Source of the DNA: Xanthostigma xanthostigma
Taxonomy: Eukaryota > Arthropoda > Insecta > Raphidioptera > Raphidiidae
NCBI GenBank assembly: GCA_963575645.1
Contig: OY754467.1
Location: forward strand, 36,577,108 to 36,641,107
Length of the DNA: 64,000 nt
Direction of reading: 5' to 3'
Shown: in pieces, positions 1 through 11,625 of the stretch
How the letters are laid out: each line of letters begins with the position of its first letter
Position numbering within the stretch: the first letter of the stretch is position 1
Notes under the pieces: generated by a model
What the model saw: the letters and a program-made list of their open reading frames with translations, nothing else
Databases searched by the model: none
Told to the model about the DNA's origin: nothing
Translations under genes and position numbers: made by a program

Positions 1-479
1 GTTATAAACAATATCAATCGAGAAAGTTATGAAATAATGGTTTGATAACCGCTGAATTATGTAATTGTATGTATGACGAAGAGCCTCAAACCTTTCACTT
101 TCAGCGACGTTGAATGTATCAGCGCAGCCACCAAACAACAACCACCGCATTTCCCCAAAGAATGGAGTTGTAACAAGTCCATTAATCACTAATTATGGCA
201 GCTTAGGGAGATGAAAGGAGCGTTCTATATATACATAAAGAGAAAGTACAGTTACAACCCTCTTTGCCTCCCTTCCATCGCTCTAACAGCATCCTTAATC
301 GGGCACCCTCATCCATTCGTGGCGACCCGCTGTCCTGCCTGCCTGTCCATTACTGTATCCAGCCTTCACTATGAGTCAGGCTAATCCGTTACGGTTTTAC
401 GGCGTTATTTTTATGTTGCTACATTTTTAAGCGAAAAAAACATTTTGTTGTCCGTGAATTAAGGCGTATATATTGTATA
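1..479. other. Unassigned left flank
   Basis: Base composition is more balanced than in most of the window. There is no reading frame of note and no recognisable repeat end. It could be single-copy intergenic or intronic DNA. It ends exactly at the A flanking the Helitron terminus. Confidence 0.4.
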
Positions 480-533
480 CTAGCTCTTACCCGCGACTTC
501 TTCCGCATGGAATCAGTGTGTACAATTGATATA

Positions 534-719
534 AAAAAAAATATTGGAAACTAATTACTAATTAATTATTAATTTCTCAATTCTGAAGAAGATCCAAATC
601 CGGACCGAAATGTAAATATATTCAATTAAATTATATTTCTTGTCAATATAATTGTCTGAAAAATTGGTCGATAATTTTATTTATTGAAGAATACTAATCA
701 GACGTTAATCAAAGATTTG
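534..719 (+). mobile_element. Penelope-like fragment nested in Helitron
   Basis: This segment interrupts the Helitron: the related Helitron at 18471 runs straight through here. It is bounded by a 10 bp direct repeat AATTGATATA (524-533 and 720-729), which fits a target-site duplication. It holds a degenerate hammerhead-like core and the motif AATTGGTCGATAATTTTATT, which also occurs near 4150, 4335, 11990-12040 and 47430. Assignment to Penelope-like retroelements is inferred from the hammerhead-like motif and the variable-length duplication. No reverse transcriptase is present. Confidence 0.5.
583..613 (+). ncRNA. Degenerate hammerhead ribozyme-like motif
   Basis: CTGAAGA (583-589) is followed by a possible short helix and GAAA (607-610), the order of the hammerhead core. 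The bases after GAAA read TGT rather than the CGTC of the intact copies at 11513 and 28388, and helix II is imperfect. Probably inactive. Confidence 0.35.
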
Positions 720-1494
720 AATTGATATAATTGATTAAAAAATTCATAAATTCAAGCAAGACTTCAATTTAAGACGGTCCTCTAAGTATAAACAATGTTT
801 TTTGTTGTACAATCTTTTGAAAAAACATAAGGATTATGTGGATTCGATACTCGTGAGCACGCCACATACAACTGGCTGTGCGAAAAATATGTTTTTTTCT
901 AAATGAATGCTAGGCTATCTTAAGTGTTTGCCCCTGGGCTTTGTTTATAGTTATCCCGAAAACAGTTTTTTTTTTTATATAGAAATTGTAATCTTTTTAA
1001 TTAAAAAGACAAATCCGTTGGTATAATTGGTATTCGTACTATTAAAACACTGGCTTCCTTATATTTGCCACTAAATTATAATAGTTCTAACAGTATTTCG
1101 ACCCAGATAAAAAACTAGTAAACGTGTTCCATTACACAATTTGAGCGCATTAAGATTTCGCATTGAAAGTACCGGAAAACACACTTTTAACCTTAATTTA
1201 TGAGGTGTTTTAATCCTCTTATGGGTTAATTTTTGAAAAAAAAGTAGTTTCCCCAGAGTCTAAACTATCTGCATATTAAATTTCATCACAATCGGCCCAA
1301 CGGTCTGGCCATGAAACTTCATACAATATTACAACACCCACTTCATCCCCATCATGGGGTCAAATTTTGAAAAAAAGGAGCCTATATCCTTCCCCAGGCT
1401 TCAAACTATCTCCATATTAAATTTCATCTCAATCGGATCAGCGGTTTGATCGTAACAGACAGAGTTACTTTCGCATTTATAATATTAGTATGGA

Positions 1495-1869
1495 TGTATT
1501 AACTTTGCGTTAAAACCATTTACTTTGTATTTTTAGTTTGGTCGACGACTAAGTTTAAAACTAAACAAAACTGCGAAATAATAGTTTAAATTCATGCTCG
1601 ATTAAAATGTTTAACCCTCTTTCATACTCTCAAACCTTGGAACTATCAACAAACTGAAGCGCACTCAGCAAATGGCTTCTACGAAGGGAGGATGGCCATT
1701 ACCATGCAAATTAATAGACTCTCTGTAAAAGCCAGTAGTTTCATTGAATTTTTAAACAGAAAGTTAAAAATATACTGAAATATAATCTGCAAACTTTCTG
1801 CAAAAATGCAGACATGTCTATTTTTTTACCTTTTAAAAAAGTATGATTTTTGTCTGTTAGTTCAACCCA
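1495..1869. other. AT-rich intergenic DNA
   Basis: Nothing recognisable lies between the Helitron and the dispersed repeat starting near 1870. Reading frames are short. Confidence 0.4.
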
Positions 1870-3200
1870 TTATATACTTTTGTTATATACTGAGCATATG
1901 AATAAAATCGCAATCGAACCATTAGGGTGCAAACGTATACTCCTATCTTTTTTTAAGGGGGGGAGGGGTATAGGGTCTAAAAAACTCAATTTTTTCTTAT
2001 AGTAAAATATTTAAAGAAAGTTGTGTCAAAATTTCAAATCAATCGGAGAAAAACTCTCAGTCATAGACTTTTAAGTCTCCCCTCCTCCTCTAATACTGCG
2101 GGGCGGCAAGAGGTCGGCGCTTGGTGAGTCAGCGCCGAGTAAATAAACGCAGTTTATATAAGTTTTGGGTATATAAACGCAGTACCCCCTAGAATAAGGC
2201 CTAGTTTATATGAGAGGCGTTCAACGCACGTTGGCCCAACGCGCGTTTACAGTTTCTATACAATTGTATAGAAATTGTAAACGCGCGTTGAACGCTCTTC
2301 ATGTGTGCTAGGCCTAAGACGTAGACTTGAAAAAAAGCCGAAGGCAACGAAGTTGCTGCGCAGGGACTTATGGAGCTATTAAAAAATAATTTGTTTGTTC
2401 GTTTTTTTAGAGTTTAATGCGTTTATCTCGAAACCACGTTTCAAAAGTCCGTGCGTACATCCTCATAAAAAAACTACTGCACCGATTCTTTTAAAAATTT
2501 GGACACACTTTCTACATATTACAAAAAACCAGACCCCAACTTTTTTTTTGTTACATTAATGGGGTTTTACAGCTACAAAATGGCGGATTTTTTCGTGAAA
2601 AATCGCAATTTTTATTTCAAACAACCACCAAAAATTTTAAAATCAAAAAAACAAAAACAAAAAAAAATAAATAAACGTTAGAAAAACATCTGTTTTGCCT
2701 AAATAGTTTTGATTTTTTTATTTCAAATAATTCTACGCAGAGATATAGTGTACACCGCAAATCATCTTTTCTAAAATGCGTCCTCGAAAATGCTTCGTCG
2801 CCGCCTTATTTCTCAATATTTTTCTACAAAAAAATTACAATATAATGTTCGTTGATGCTTTGCAACATGTAAAACATTAAAGCATACCCACTTCAACGAT
2901 ATCTCTAAAAAAAATTCGTAAAAAAAGTGTTTTTCTTTCACCCGTCAGAGCCTCCCCCCCCCTTAAATCGTAAGAGCTCATTGGTTCTGATTGGCTTACG
3001 CCATAAATAAAGACAGAAGACTTTTAATAAAGAGAGATTTACTCTATGAGTCTATGCTAATATATATTGTCAGAATAACCAAGGAACTACTTCAAAAAAA
3101 GAGACGCAGATATTATTTTCGATACGCTTTGTTGCCTTCGCTCACCTCACAATGAGTAAGTAGCCAATGCTCTATATAGTAATTGTTATATATATGGTTG
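1870..3200 (+). repeat. Dispersed repeat, long copy
   Basis: Its beginning (about 1893-1955) matches 45403-45465 and its end (about 3075-3180) matches 45655-45745 in the same order. The 45 kb copy is therefore an internally shortened relative. The interior is AT-rich with long A/T runs and has no convincing coding frame. The 60-codon frame at 2499 is low-complexity Lys/Phe/Asn. A PIF-type MITE is inserted at 2198-2314. Superfamily unknown. Confidence 0.55.
2198..2314. mobile_element. Palindromic PIF/Harbinger-type MITE (117 bp)
   Basis: The element starts GGCCTAG and ends CTAGGCC, flanked by the 3 bp duplication TAA (2195-2197 and 2315-2317), the TWA target typical of PIF/Harbinger. Almost the whole element is one hairpin built on GCGTTCAACGCGCGTT. 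Related copies are at 5139-5213 and 20640-20782. Confidence 0.75.
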
Positions 3201-3494
3201 AGTCGTTGAGAGTAAATATTCATCCTACAAACAAAATATTTATAATGTAAACGTGAATTCTGTGAGTGCGACAAAAATAACTGATTACAAGTTTCGAGAG
3301 TGTAGTAAGTATTAAACTAATAAAACGAATTAACTACATTAATTTTATTTTCGAAACTTAATGTCTGTTATTTTTGTTGTACACGTCAACTTCAAGCATT
3401 TGGTGTAAAACATCTAATGGCGTGTTAGGTTGTAAGTAAAACCGTGCAATTGGCGCGAAACTTTTATGGGACGACGTTACGTTTGTGTGCGATG

Positions 3495-3606
3495 AATTAA
3501 ACATGGCTTTAGTAACTAAAGCCATGTTTAATTTCACCCTGTTACCTAGATGTCGCCTTTAACTAAAGTTTAGTTAAAGGCGACATCTAGGTAACAGGGT
3601 GAAATT
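3495..3606. repeat. Two abutting near-perfect palindromes
   Basis: 3495-3533 is a palindrome with 19 bp arms and a 1-base centre. 3530-3606 is a second palindrome with 38 bp arms around a single central base. Degenerate partial copies of the sequence AGGGTGAAATTTAGTTAC follow at about 3690-3790. It looks like a small foldback element or a replication-derived inverted duplication. Confidence 0.8.
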
Positions 3607-4089
3607 TAGTTACTAGTATTTCGTCAGGTGACAGCGTGTCACGCTTGCTTTGTGTATGCGTTGGATTGTAACTTGGCTTTTGAAGGCGACCTCTAGATGC
3701 CAGGGCAAAATTTCGTTACGGGGTGAAATTTAGTTACAGGGCGATATTTAGTTACTATACTTGCGTTAGTTGACAGGACGAAATTTAGTAGATGACATGG
3801 TTTGTAAGAACTGTGTCATCGACGTCAGTGAAAAAACAATTCGCTTAAAGTTGTGGAACATTTTGTATACAAGAGCCACGTTGAGACAAAATAACTTGAC
3901 GACAATAAATTACAGGGTTGGCTTTAATCTTTGCGGTTGCTGACCCTTGGGAAAAGTAAGGATAAGAACTTGAAAATAATGTGTGCAACGTAACCGTAAA
4001 AATAACATTTAGATCGACATATATTGATAAGAAAATTTTTGTTGCGACATTCGGAAGAAGTGAAACTTCTAATACAATTCAAATAAATA

Positions 4090-4400
4090 AACAAATCTTT
4101 GATTAACGTCTGATAAGAACTCTTCAATAAATAAAATTATCGACCAATTTTTTCAGACAAAAAAATAATAAAATTATTAATCAATATTTCACTAGATGAC
4201 GTTTCGATCCGGATTTTTTATATTTTTTAGATTATTTCTGAAGAAGATCCAAATGCGAATCAAAACGTCATCTATAGTGAAATATTGATTTATAATTATA
4301 TTATTTTTTTGTCAATATATAGTCTAAAAAAATTGGTCGATAATTTTATTTATTTGAAGAGTTGTATTCAGACGTTAATCAAAGATTTTGATTCTTATAC
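4090..4400. repeat. Inverted pair of Penelope-like terminal fragments
   Basis: The left half (4090-4215) is the reverse complement of the right half (4232-4400). Both carry the TTGGTCGATAATTTTATT and CAGACGTTAATCAAAGAT motifs of the 534-719 repeat. The right half has CTGAAGA at 4238 and AAAACGTC at 4262-4269, a hammerhead-like core with the G of GAAA replaced. The left half keeps only the CGAAACGTC side, on the minus strand. Confidence 0.55.
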
Positions 4401-4714
4401 AATACTCAAAGGTTTCACGGTAAAATTTAATTCGCTTATAAGAACGTGTTGTTCACACTGCACACTGTACAAGTGAAACTTAAAATATGTCCAACAGAGT
4501 GATCCTAGTTGACGATCCGGAGCGTAAGTTTGTACGTCGATCGACGACGGTTAAACTGTATAAACGGCGACATACGCTGTTTACACTACACACTGCGGCA
4601 TTGAAACTTACCAACGCAAAATTTACATCTAAAGCCGGTCGTATACGAACTGATTGAGCAGTTGATTGTCAAGCAACACGCACGAACGGCTCAGGCAGTC
4701 AATGTCAACCGCTC

Positions 4715-5080
4715 GAGCGGTGACTGTCAATTATATATTTAATACCTTCTATATTGCTAGCAAGGATCGGGAAAAAGACTTAAACACTACAGTGCAGACA
4801 TTTATACGTCCGTCTCGATTATTATACTCTGAGTCTCATGCGCATGTCTGTGAATGGATGCGCGTCAGTTTGCACATGGAACTAAGCTGTGAAAGAGATG
4901 TGGCTTGCTCTATTCCACTTACTAATTGCTCCTCTACAGACGCGACATTTGCGCACAACGGGTCAAGTAAAAAGAAAGAGATAGAAAAACAGTCATGTGC
5001 TATCTCACTTCATGGACCACGCTTCCACTTACGGTCACTAGCAATATAGAAGTTATTAAATATATGCTGTCAATGCAAAC
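4715..5080. mobile_element. MITE-like element with ~30 bp inverted ends
   Basis: The ends near 4725-4765 and 5032-5075 are inverted copies sharing ACTTCTATATTGCTAG-like sequence and CTGTCAAT. A 127-codon frame at 4666-5049 crosses the element but starts outside it and resembles no known protein, so it is not called as a gene. Confidence 0.5.
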
Positions 5081-5138
5081 GTTTTTTGTTACGTAATTCA
5101 CCGCTGTCTTAAGAAACCAGGCCTTTATTACACTGTTA

Positions 5139-5213
5139 GGCCTAGTTTATATGAGAAGCGTTCAACGCGCGTTGGGCCAACGCGCGTTGAACGCTCTTCA
5201 TGTGTGCTAGGCC
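5139..5213. mobile_element. Palindromic PIF/Harbinger-type MITE (75 bp)
   Basis: GGCCTAG at the left and CTAGGCC at the right are flanked by TTA duplications (5136-5138 and 5214-5216). This is the shortest copy of the family at 2198, essentially one hairpin with loop region TTGGGCCAA. Confidence 0.75.
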
Positions 5214-5481
5214 TTAGCGTTAAATATTAAACGCAAACGTTAAACGACCCGAATTCATTTCAAAAAAGCTAGTCTTAAAAAAGTCACCTGTATGCCGTGA
5301 ATAAAGAATGATGAAACGCGACGAGTTAATAGAATTATACGGTAGATGATATACAATACAGGTAGGTAACTAACTGCAAGGAGTGTATGGTGACATTTTT
5401 TCCATGAATACGTAATGTTGGTACTCTTGTTTGTTTTGCAACGATAGACTGCCTATACTTACATAACGTTACGGTATGTCT

Positions 5482-5950
5482 ATACAATTTTTTTAGTTAC
5501 CGGAAAACATTCACAGACTCCGGTTAAAGCAAAACTCCGGATAACAATACGTATACTGAATAAACAGTGTCTTGACATTAATGAATCGGTTCAACTGTTT
5601 CATTGTACAGAGATCGTGTTACGGGTCGTTCACGTTTCAATAATAATAGTGGAGAGCTAGTGACGATTTTACTTATAGAATTTCCTCAAACCTGAGTTTT
5701 TGTAGATTCATTAAGGGCACCGCCCTGAACGTATGACTCCGCAGTCTGGCAGCTGACTATACAATTTTTTTAGTTACCGGAAAACATTCACAGACTCCGG
5801 TTAAAGCAAAACTCCGTATAACAATACGTATACTGAAATAATAGTGGAGAGCTAGTGACGATTACTTATAGTATTTCCTTAAACCTGAGTTTTTGTACAT
5901 TCATTAAGGGCACTACCCTGAACGTAAGAATCCGCAGTCTGGCAGCTGAA
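5482..5950 (+). repeat. Local direct duplication, two unequal units
   Basis: 5482-5756 and 5757-5950 are direct copies, both starting TATACAATTTTTTTAG and both ending CTGGCAGCTGA. The second copy lacks about 80 bp present at 5560-5641 in the first. Confidence 0.75.
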
Positions 5951-6185
5951 ACCGGGGACAATGCATGAGTGGACCCAGCCAAAGATCTCAAACTGGAGGT
6001 GTCACTTAATATATTTTATCATGTTTGAAATTTCTTGAACGATAAGTTCAGGGTACCTGAACTCAAGTGTGGCATTTTGTACCCGGGACAACCGCCGTCT
6101 GGCAAAGGATTGAACATGCCAAAATACGTAGCTCTGTCAAAATATTTCATCAAAGCTGATTTAATAATATTAATTTTCTGAATTA

Positions 6186-6889
6186 CAGTGTAAACTCCAT
6201 AACTCGATATAACGACGAACTCCTTAAAACGTCGAAATTACTTAACTGTAGTTGGTTTACTTTGTCGCTCATACAATGATACACTCTAAATAACGACACA
6301 CACCCACTCTAAATAACGACAACAATACGTCATCATTAAGCAATAAACAGTACTTGTTTGTTATCTTGTTACTTTGTTGTCGGCATCGTGCGTACCGACG
6401 ATTCTAAGATATTCGGTTTTTTGTTTGTTGGGATTATCTTTCATTTGTTTAGCTCAGCTGCTTATCGATAAGTTGTCATATTCTTAGTTGCCCACTAACT
6501 GTTAGTTAGTTGTAAATTTCATATATTAAGAGTAAATACATATTTTAGTAAAAAAATATTAATGGATTGTAAGATCAAAGTCTTTTAAAGTTTTAATAAG
6601 AAATAGATTTATTTAAAATATAATATTTATAGGTACATGTTTCGAATAGTAGCGATTAAAATTATTTCTAAAACTACGAATTCAAAATGCTTTTTACTAT
6701 CTTATATAACTTTACAAATCAAGTTGAGTAACAACGACACAAATCTATAATATAAAGCTGGATATAAATAATTATAAATTAAACATCATCACAATTTCCT
6801 TTTTTTTTCTTCTCTCCATTTAACGACAACTCTCAATAACGTCTCAAAGTGCACAGTCCCTTGAGTGTAGCTATATAGAGTTTACACTG
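6186..6889. mobile_element. pogo-like (Tc1/mariner) non-autonomous element
   Basis: The ends CAGTGTAAACTC (6186) and GAGTTTACACTG (6889) are perfect 12 bp inverted repeats flanked by TA (6184-6185 and 6890-6891). Further inside, ATAACTCGATATAACGAC and related ATAACGAC motifs recur, as in pogo/Tigger elements. No transposase is present in the 704 bp. Confidence 0.75.
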
Positions 6890-8233
6890 TACTTGGAAAA
6901 TGCACGACCTTGAAGCAAGTTAAATTATTAAATTTGGTTTAAGGCGTTTATTATTAGATAGCTTTAGTTCTTACTAAATGTCGGGTAATTTTGTAACAAC
7001 CTGTGTAATAAGGGATGGTTGGGATAGCCGGTAAGAGCTTATCAAGTTTCTTCCGCACTGCGATAAAAAAATAGGCCCGTCCCTCGTACAGGATTCGGGA
7101 TGAACTTCTCATGTATTATATAACAGGCGCTCACATGAACTCACTAATTTCACTAATTTACTTTCAATTAGCACAAAAACTCGCTCAATTATAGAGTGGA
7201 TAAATTTATGTATATTGTATAATATAGACCGCACAAATGCCCAAGGCTAATTGTTTCGTTCCAGATAGCTTCTCAAACCGTAAATATTTTTGAAGTAAAA
7301 TTTCCTTACTTATTTAAGTATGTTTTTTGTTTGTAAATGAAGGTATATTCACACGAGAGTGACATAGTGTTATGACGAGCGATTTAGCGAGTGTTACCAA
7401 TCGAGTTACTCAAAGTCTCAAACATTTTTGGGTAGATATTTGAGGCAGCGTAAAAATTTGTGTAACGCTTCTTTTGTAATGTCTGAACACAAAATCGAAC
7501 ATCTGGCTGAAAAGTAGTGGAGCCTAACCAAGCCGTGGATTTTTAACTTTGCGAAATTCTATTTGCAAAAAAGTTGTTGGCCTATTTTGAAATTTTAAAA
7601 TCTTCAAGTTTAGTATTTATTAAAATGTGTTGTTTTCAATCTACTATTAGCAGAAGCTGCGATCCGTTGTATTGAAATATTTGGTTGGGAAATTTGTAGC
7701 TTATGGATCAATGAAAAAAAGTAGTATTTTTGATGTTTTAGCTATTTATCTAACGTTCGGCAAATTTATTGCCATCTTCAGAGATAATGAGCAGTCGAAT
7801 AATAAAGTAGCGCATCTGACACAAAATCAGAGGATTTGAGTTCGAATTTCGACAGTTACGTGCTTTTTTTTTGTTTCTCAAAATACCCTCATAAAACTTG
7901 TAATGCGTTTACAGATTATAAAGAACACACTTCTAATAGTCCTAATAGTCTAATTGTCCTTCATCAAGCAATACATTGTTGCTTTTATTATATTATTCTT
8001 AACGTGAAGCTCAGTAAAGCTCGATTAACAAACTTTTTATTATACAACATTCTTGTTTATTCGACATATACCCATGTGACGTAAGTCTAGCGCTGTCATT
8101 TGTTATTTATTTTGCGAAGCACTACGAACGGGTGATTAATTTTTAGTTATTTGTACATTTTAGCAAAATTCTTGAATTACAGAAAACAATGCATAACACT
8201 ACAATGTTAAGACGGTAGCTCGTTAACTCGGTT
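6890..8233. other. AT-rich region with a dispersed repeat at 7425-7580
   Basis: About 7425-7580 recurs inverted at 17995-18150. Shared landmarks are GTAACG/TTACAC-type segments, CAAAATTTTCACG-like sequence and the CTTTGCGAAATT side. The rest shows no recognisable element. The 82-codon frame at 7836-8084 has no recognisable domain. Confidence 0.45.
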
Positions 8234-8948
8234 CAGTGTTTCCACCTTAGGGTATTTTCCCCTAAATTTAGTGACATATTTTTTATTTAGGGGATATTTT
8301 AGGGTATCCAGTTTTTTAGGGTAATTTCTGGGATAAAATATTATTACATAGCCTTAATTAAAATATAAATGAACAAATAAAAATAAGTGTCTCTTGAGAT
8401 AGAGTCTGACGCCACATTGCCATGTTGAGCCTAACAATAATTAATCAGACCAGTTTAGCGGTCGCAATGTTCAGCCTAACGGTTCCATTTAGTTTACGTG
8501 CTGACCAATCAGAGCTCGACCCAGTTGCAGCCTACTCCACCTCAAGGAACTCTTATAAAAATACTAAACTTATTGTTATTTGCATGGAATATTTAATTTA
8601 AAAAAATTAGGGGAAAATATTTTAAAAACAATGTTGACGTGATAACGTCTTATAAATTGTTGAAACACCGGCTGCTTGCACGAAAAAGTGTAACGTTCGG
8701 AAAAGTGTCACGTTCCGCCTGACCCTGTGCGTGCAAGCGAGAGCGCAGTATAAGCGATAGAGAGTCGGTAAAAATATAGTTTGACAGCTACTAAAATTTA
8801 GGTTATGCATTATTAAATATGATATTCGAGCGGAATACGTTATCACGTAAAACTATCGTCCGTAAACCGACTTTACAGACAACTAATTTTTTTTCAGGGG
8901 ATTTTATTTTAAGATTAGGGAAAATAAATTTTCAAGGTGTCAACACTG
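8234..8948. mobile_element. hAT-type MITE
   Basis: The left end CAGTGTTTCCACCTTAGGG and the right end, reverse complement CAGTGTTGACACCTTG, are inverted repeats of hAT type. They are flanked by 8 bp duplications ACTCGGTT (8226-8233) and AGTCGGTT (8949-8956), 7 of 8 identical. A copy of the ACGTTATCACGT family is nested at 8634-8883. Confidence 0.7.
8634..8883 (+). repeat. ACGTTATCACGT family, copy 1 (short)
   Basis: It starts TTGACGTGATAACG and ends in GTAAACCGACTTTACAGACA. Other copies are at 9736-10338, 30092-30686 and 50543-51089. The middle part is much shorter here. Superfamily unknown. Confidence 0.7.
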
Positions 8949-8956
8949 AGTCGGTT

Positions 8957-9735
8957 GGTTTACGAAATGTTGCTGAAGTAACAGAGAAAATGCATATATA
9001 CCTAAGTTGTTATTATTTTTCTAGAACACTCTGTATACTTACAGTATAGTAATGAACCGTCTTGCGGGAGTGTAGTGTTACGCACTCAATCTAAATAGGG
9101 CTCCGAACTTCTCAACTCTCGGTCGCTGGCAGTCAAATGGGTACAAGATCGTGTTTCGTGTTTTCGACAGTTATAGCTCAATGACGGTATTTGTGTGGGG
9201 CAAGGTCTCAACTGATCGAAATATTTACGGTCACAAGGCGACATGTCTCATGTGTAATTTTATTGAATTATACTTAGGGTGACCGGAACAGTCCGGGCGT
9301 TGGAGCCCTGTGTCCCGGAAAATGATCCGGATTAGAGAAAATGTGTTGAATTTCTGTAGGTTTCTGGACCTTTGAATATTTAACTGAAGTATTTAGAATT
9401 ATTTCTTTGTGTAAACTTATTTATTTAATTACATATAAAATCGCAGTGTACAGTTTAAAATGATAAAACGAATTGACTGAATTGTAAAAATACAATAATT
9501 TTACAAATGAAATGCAATAGATTACATAAATACAAAAGGTTATAGCAAATTAAGTAATGAACTATAGAATACAAAATAATTAAAGCTCAACAAAATGTCC
9601 CGCATTATTACGCGAATTTTACAATATTTGAATATATTTTACGTGTGTGAATTTCTTTGATTATTATTATTATTGATTAATTATTATATTATTCTCCTTT
9701 TAGTCGAGGGGGTTTACAATTTTATTTAATCCTTT
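8957..9735. other. AT-rich intergenic DNA
   Basis: GGGTGACCGGAACAGTCCGG near 9278-9298 is a possible MITE end with no convincing partner. The rest shows no gene or identifiable repeat. Confidence 0.35.
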
Positions 9736-10338
9736 TTGACGTGATAACGTCTTATAAATTGATGAATCACCAATCTTATAAATTGATAAAACACCGGCTG
9801 CGTGCACGAAAAAGTGTAACGTTCCTAACGGTCGTAACGTTCCTAACGGTCGTAACGTTCCTAACGTTCGTAACGTTCCGCCTGACCCGGTGCGTGCTTT
9901 TCTCGAAAACGGCCCTAACGATTTGGATGAAATTTGCTGAAAATGGATTTTGGGGGGCATAAAATCGTTTTAGCTAGGTCTCATCTCTCGAAAAAATCGT
10001 TTTCTTACAAATTTTATCATTATAAAAATCAATTTTTTGACGTATGAAAATACTTAAATATTGTAAGTAGGTTTTGGAATTTTATATAAACAGTGAAACA
10101 ATTGTTTTATAAATATTATGACAGCTAATCTTTGAGACATAAAATAAATACGAAAGAAAGAAAGTTAAAAAAAACAATTATATTATATGGTGAGTAATTT
10201 AAATAAATAAAATTAACCTAAATTTGAAGCGAAAGATGCAATATCATAGATTCGAATTATTATATAAATTTAGGTTATGTATTACGGAATACGTTATCAC
10301 CTAAAACTATCGTCCGTAAACCGACTTTACAGACAACC
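9736..10338 (+). repeat. ACGTTATCACGT family, copy 2 (full length)
   Basis: It runs from TTGACGTGATAACG to CTTTACAGACAACC, about 600 bp, and matches the inverted copy at 30092-30686 along its length. A short tandem array lies at 9816-9878. The family has no obvious long terminal inverted repeats, although the inner TGATAACGT and ACGTTATCA segments are complementary. No protein is encoded. Confidence 0.75.
9816..9878 (+). repeat. Minisatellite within ACGTTATCACGT family
   Basis: About three units of roughly 18 bp built on TAACGGTCGTAACGTTCC. The corresponding place in other copies holds different numbers and variants (near 30575-30610 and 50625-50660), so it is a hypervariable segment. Confidence 0.7.
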
Positions 10339-11479
10339 AATCTTTTTTAATTACAACGTTTACATCCGTCGTGGATTTTTTCGAACTTTTTAATTTTGTT
10401 TTTTATTTTTGTACTAAATTTATTTTACCTATTGTTATAACTAAGTAGTGAAGATAAAATAAAGGTATCAACTTTTTTCTGTCAGGGTTGTTGCGTGAGA
10501 CCCTGAGCAATTGCCCTGCTCGCCACCATTGGCGTAGCAAGAGGAAGGGGGCAGGGGGCAGTCCTAGAATCCTCCTGGCCCACTCTAGAATATTAATTGT
10601 TTACGTACAAACAACAATAATCTATACAATCTACATATTTTCTTTGTCGTAAAATTTCTCCAGAAAGTCGCGTTGATCGATTTCGCTTCTATAAACAGTT
10701 TTCAAATTATGTATAAATAGTAGCTGGTAATGGTAGGTAGAGTTGAAAATTTGACCCTCCCCCACTCCCTAGGATAAAATCGTTGCTACGTTTATGCTCG
10801 CCACCTCCTAAGGTCACCACTGTCTATATTGAACACTATAAAGCTACGCGAAATATCTACTATATGTTTTTACTCACTCAATTATGAGTTAAAATGTTAC
10901 ATACGAAGTCATAGCTTTTTTACGGAAACGTGTCTTGCATAGTTATCTTTGAAACTTACCAGATTCTTAATTACCGATAGTTCGAATTTTGTAGTTTTCT
11001 GTTGGTTGTTCTAATTTGATTTTTTCGATCATACTGTATGCACTGTGAAGACACGTCAAATGCACTTCTGAAGAGCACTCTAAAGTGCACTTGAATACAA
11101 CAACGCCGAGTGCATTTGTAGCGTAATGTTATGTGCGCTTGCGCTTTCAAGCATGGTATTGTCTATCAGAGCCGTTCAAAAATTTTACTATCCGCAAATC
11201 AAACTAAAAAAAATATATAGTAAAAAAACACTATGATAAAAAGTAAGTAATGCTATATGTACAAAATTCAGATACCCATAATTTTTAATTTTTAATATAT
11301 ATTTTAATAGTATAACTGTATTTGAAAAAAAAAATTTTTTTTGATTGATATAACTTGATTATTTATTGTGACAATATGTCAATTGAAAACTTAAATTACC
11401 AATTAAATAATTATAATACATAATATAAGTACTTTTTAAATATTTTTTAAATACTTTTTGTTATTTTTATATGCTCGTT
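10339..11479. other. AT-rich intergenic DNA
   Basis: 10526-10795 has vaguely complementary ends (ATTGGCGTAGCAAG and GTTGCTACGTTTATGC), suggesting an old MITE. Otherwise nothing is recognised. Confidence 0.35.
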
Positions 11480-11625
11480 TGTAAAATACTTGTAATTTCA
11501 CAGATGTAAGCTCTGAGGAAGGAAATATATTTTCCGAAACGTCGGCAACATATTATATCATTAGAAATCATTTTTATAGCCTTCTCCGAATTAATTCATC
11601 CTTTCATTATAAAAAGTAAGCTCAC
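11480..11625 (+). repeat. Penelope-like fragment with hammerhead motif
   Basis: This stretch matches the reverse complement of about 28310-28425. Shared elements are the hammerhead core, AGAAATCATT and TAGCCTTCTCCGAA, then TAATTCATCCTTTC. Two such copies in one window mark a dispersed element. The Penelope assignment is inferred from the ribozyme-like motif. Confidence 0.55.
11513..11543 (+). ncRNA. Hammerhead ribozyme core, intact consensus
   Basis: CTGAGGA (11513-11519), a helix II hairpin GGAAA...TTTCC (11521-11535), GAAA (11536-11539) and CGTC (11540-11543) occur in the order of a hammerhead ribozyme (CUGANGA, helix II, GAAA, cleavage after UH). Helix III would be the self-complementary ACGT, too short to close within one molecule, so cleavage would need two copies. 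Minimal hammerheads of this kind are known from Penelope-like elements. Activity is inferred, not shown. Confidence 0.6.

Larger units (their letters stand above)
480..1494 (-). mobile_element. Non-autonomous Helitron with helicase remnant
   Basis: On the minus strand the element begins TC at 1494-1493, followed by CATACTAATATTATAAATG, and ends CTAG at 483-480 after a GC-rich segment. It is flanked by A (479) and T (1495), the normal Helitron A/T insertion site, so both ends are intact. Around 930-960 the minus strand still spells the start of the helicase motif ITINKAQGQ, the conserved C-terminal region of the RepHel Pif1-like helicase. The surrounding frame is broken, so it can only have moved with enzymes supplied in trans. 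A Penelope-like fragment is inserted at 534-719. The family reappears at 18471. Confidence 0.85.

Noticed and set aside
4666-5049. 127-codon frame as a gene
   Set aside because: It straddles the border of an inverted-repeat element, has no domain, and shows no promoter or poly(A) context.
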